From Pseudomonadota bacterium (GTDB lineage Bacteria > Pseudomonadota > Gammaproteobacteria > Steroidobacterales > Steroidobacteraceae): a stretch of 57,890 nt of DNA. The stretch's first letter is position 1. Every line of letters starts with the position of its first letter. A model generated the notes under the pieces. The model was not told the DNA's origin. It searched no databases and was given only the letters and a program-made list of their open reading frames with translations. The position numbers were made by a program, and so were the translations under genes. The stretch is taken from assembly GCA_021808195.1 (NCBI GenBank), contig JAKBCE010000026.1, forward strand, positions 1 to 57,890. Reading direction: 5' to 3'. Shown here piece after piece: positions 55,799-57,890 of the stretch.

Positions 55799-57685
55799 AT
55801 GAGATTCGATTGCGCTCGCGCAATATCGGGCGCCTCCGGCACCCTGCGCACCTCGATCTGCGCCGTGGGCGCAGCGCTCGCCATCGCACTCGGTGGCTGC
55901 AGCGCGACCACCCGAGTGTACAACGGCACTCCGGTGCTGATGCTCACCGGCGAGAGCGCGGGCGACTTCGCCAGCTACTCGGTGGGCTTGTACACGGTCA
56001 CCCTCACGCGCAGCGACGGATACGTGGTCTATGCCCAGGCCACGGATCAGGAAGTCGATCTGACCCGCCGGACCAATCTCACCGAATTGTTCAATGCGAC
56101 CGGCATCCCAGTCGGCACCTACAAGAGCATGACGGTGAGCCTTGATTACTCCTCGCCGGTCGTCTACCTGAAGGGTCAAACGACCCCAGCGAAAGTCGAG
56201 AGCTCCGGCGGCACGGTCAATCCCGGCGTGATCAGCGAGACGGTGAATTTTTCTCCCTCGCATCCGCTGGTCGTGAGCTTGAATCAATCGACTCCGGTCG
56301 CGATCGACGTTGATCTCGCCGCATCGAATTCGATCAACGCGAGCGCCAATACCGTCACGGTCAAGCCGTTCATCGTGGCAACCGTGCTGCCATACGACTC
56401 CAATCCGCTGCGCGCTCGCGGGCAGATCGTCAAATCGAACCCCGGCTCCGGAAATTTCATCGAAAATATCCGACCATTCGACGACACGTACTACACAGAC
56501 GGCGACGTCGGTGCGCTGACGGTCAATGCCACCTCAAGCACTTACTTCAACATCAATGGCACGTCCTACACGGGCACAGCCGGGCTGACCGCGCTAGCGA
56601 GTCTGAACCCCGGCGTCACCGTAACCGCCTATGGCTCGCTCGGAAACCTGTCGACCATCACGCCCGAGCTGAATGCGACCGCGGTCTACGCCGGCACCAG
56701 CGTCATCAGCCCGGGCAATGAAGCGCTGCGAGGCGTCGTCGCGAGCCGCTCCGGCAATACTCTGACTCTGCAGGGAGCCGAGTACGTCTGCCAGGTGAAC
56801 GTCTGCTTCAGCAACGCAGCCTACACCTATTACCCTACTGCGACGGTCACTGTCGGCTCGGGCACCGTGGTAAGCGAAGACGGCGTGGCCGCCAGCGGCC
56901 TCACGCAGCAGTCCGTATCGGTCGGCCAGCGCATCACGGCGCTCGGTATTGGCACGGTCAGCAGCTCGAATGCGCTTTCGTTCAACGCAAGCGCTGGCCA
57001 GATCCGCCTGCAACCGACCGATTTGTGGGGAACGCTCGGCAGCGGCGCACTCGGCAGTGCGACCGTCAATCTGCTCGAACTCGGCAATTACGCGCCGAGC
57101 AGCTTTAATTTCTCCGGCACCGGTCTCACCGCAAGCAGCGACGCCAATCCCGCCAGCTACACGGTGAACACCGGCTCGTATGACGCCAGCACGCTCAGCG
57201 CCAACACCTTGCTCAATGCCACGGGGATCGTGACGCCGTTCGGCTCGGCGCCGCCGGATTTCACCGCCTCAACGGTCGCGAATATGAGCAGCGGACCGTC
57301 CACGCTCATCGTGGAGTGGACCTCGGGCACGACAGCGCCGTTCACGAGCCAGGGTAGTTCTGGGGTGGTGGTGAACCTCAGCAACTCGAGCATCACCTCC
57401 GCCCTGATGCGCACCGGACCGCAGACCGTGCAGCTCTCCAGCCTCGCCAGCAGCCCGACGATCATCGCTGGCTGCTCGAGCGGCACCTGCAGCGGCAACT
57501 CCGAGTACGCCGTCGGCAATGCCACGAGCGGGGTCAATGTCTACGACAGCCCCTCGAGCTTCCTCAGCGGGCTCGCGAGTGCGGTGAACGGCTCGAATAA
57601 GGTCTTCAAGCTGGTCGCGATCGGTACCTACGATAGCGCCAGCAACACCTTCTACACGCAGCGGATGGACGTCGCGCTCGAGTAA
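55799..57685 (+). CDS. DUF4382-like surface lipoprotein
   Basis: A 628-residue predicted lipoprotein with a lipobox at LGGC (Cys about 34). The N-terminal module (about 45-165) has the pattern of DUF4382 domains (YSVGLYTVTLTRSDG, VDLTRRTNLTELFNATGIPVGTYKSMTV). Further beta-rich, Ser/Thr/Asn-rich sequence with DUF5666-like units follows to the end. The ATG at 55799 follows GGGGGAGA; a TTG directly before it is also in frame. The gene pairs with the DUF4397-like lipoprotein and is followed by a strong hairpin. Ligand and function are unknown. Confidence 0.75.
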   Translation: MRFDCARAISGASGTLRTSICAVGAALAIALGGCSATTRVYNGTPVLMLTGESAGDFASYSVGLYTVTLTRSDGYVVYAQATDQEVDLTRRTNLTELFNATGIPVGTYKSMTVSLDYSSPVVYLKGQTTPAKVESSGGTVNPGVISETVNFSPSHPLVVSLNQSTPVAIDVDLAASNSINASANTVTVKPFIVATVLPYDSNPLRARGQIVKSNPGSGNFIENIRPFDDTYYTDGDVGALTVNATSSTYFNINGTSYTGTAGLTALASLNPGVTVTAYGSLGNLSTITPELNATAVYAGTSVISPGNEALRGVVASRSGNTLTLQGAEYVCQVNVCFSNAAYTYYPTATVTVGSGTVVSEDGVAASGLTQQSVSVGQRITALGIGTVSSSNALSFNASAGQIRLQPTDLWGTLGSGALGSATVNLLELGNYAPSSFNFSGTGLTASSDANPASYTVNTGSYDASTLSANTLLNATGIVTPFGSAPPDFTASTVANMSSGPSTLIVEWTSGTTAPFTSQGSSGVVVNLSNSSITSALMRTGPQTVQLSSLASSPTIIAGCSSGTCSGNSEYAVGNATSGVNVYDSPSSFLSGLASAVNGSNKVFKLVAIGTYDSASNTFYTQRMDVALE

Positions 57686-57704
57686 GCGCGCCAGTGCCGA
57701 TACG

Positions 57705-57737
57705 CTCACCGGGCGGCTCTGTGAGCCGCCCGGTGAG
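57705..57737. terminator. Bidirectional terminator between convergent genes
   Basis: A perfect 15-bp inverted repeat (CTCACCGGGCGGCTC at 57705-57719 and its complement at 57723-57737) with a 3-base loop, lying between the lipoprotein stop codon and the alcohol dehydrogenase stop codon. T tracts are poor on both sides, but the stem is very strong. Confidence 0.7.
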
Positions 57738-57761
57738 AAGAGGTGCTTTCTCTGCCAACCG

Positions 57762-57890
<129 letters not shown>

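Overview
The window is high-GC bacterial DNA, most likely from a gammaproteobacterium of the Xanthomonadales/Nevskiales neighbourhood. The reasons are the order rimP-nusA-infB-rbfA-truB-rpsO-pnp, CsrA, several TonB-dependent receptors with FecI/FecR partners, and an N-acetylglucosamine (GlcNAc) locus with a fused PTS, NagB-II and GntR regulators. The assignment to a lineage is inference. No rRNA, tRNA, CRISPR array or intact insertion sequence was found.

Layout. 1-3.2 kb: a featureless stretch, then a Kelch/InlB-repeat lipoprotein. 3.3-12.4 kb, minus strand: pnp, rpsO, truB, rbfA, infB, nusA, rimP, with a candidate promoter and leader attenuator at 12.27-12.40 kb and a small plus-strand lipoprotein inside. 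12.5-15.8 kb: hslR, sdaA, a diguanylate cyclase and csrA. 15.9-20.6 kb, minus strand: a first FecR / ECF sigma / STN-type TonB receptor set. 20.8-23.6 kb, minus strand: an Atm1-like ABC exporter translationally coupled to a degenerate REP-associated (Y1/RAYT-like) transposase-domain protein.

24.3-33.7 kb is a lasso peptide locus. The plus strand carries a very short precursor gene (core GIEPGVGEHKLRPGFVA, predicted Gly1-Glu8 ring), a hairpin, the leader peptidase (B) and the macrolactam synthetase (C). Convergent on the minus strand are a lasso isopeptidase-like S9 hydrolase, a TonB receptor, FecR and an ECF sigma factor. This is the isopeptidase type of lasso cluster, presumably with receptor-mediated uptake and signalling. 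The genes from about 24.3 to 31.9 kb look lower in GC than their flanks.

34.1-54.2 kb is a GlcNAc/chitin utilisation region: nagE, nagF (EIIA-HPr-EI), GH18 chitinase, a DUF4440-like protein, two near-identical GntR regulators, a tryptophan-halogenase-like flavoprotein, a Stf0-like sulfotransferase, a JmjC/cupin-like protein, a TonB receptor, NagB-II and NagA. Four promoter regions here carry the same paired operator: two half-sites of the type TGGTAY-N5-TGGYAY (11-bp period) in outward orientation, repeated about 113-123 bp away. I infer this is the operator of the GntR proteins, and it ties chitin hydrolysis, outer-membrane uptake, phosphorylation, deacetylation and deamination into one regulon.

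54.3-57.7 kb: two surface-type lipoproteins (DUF4397-like and DUF4382-like), a bidirectional terminator, and the 3' end of a class III alcohol dehydrogenase gene cut by the window edge.
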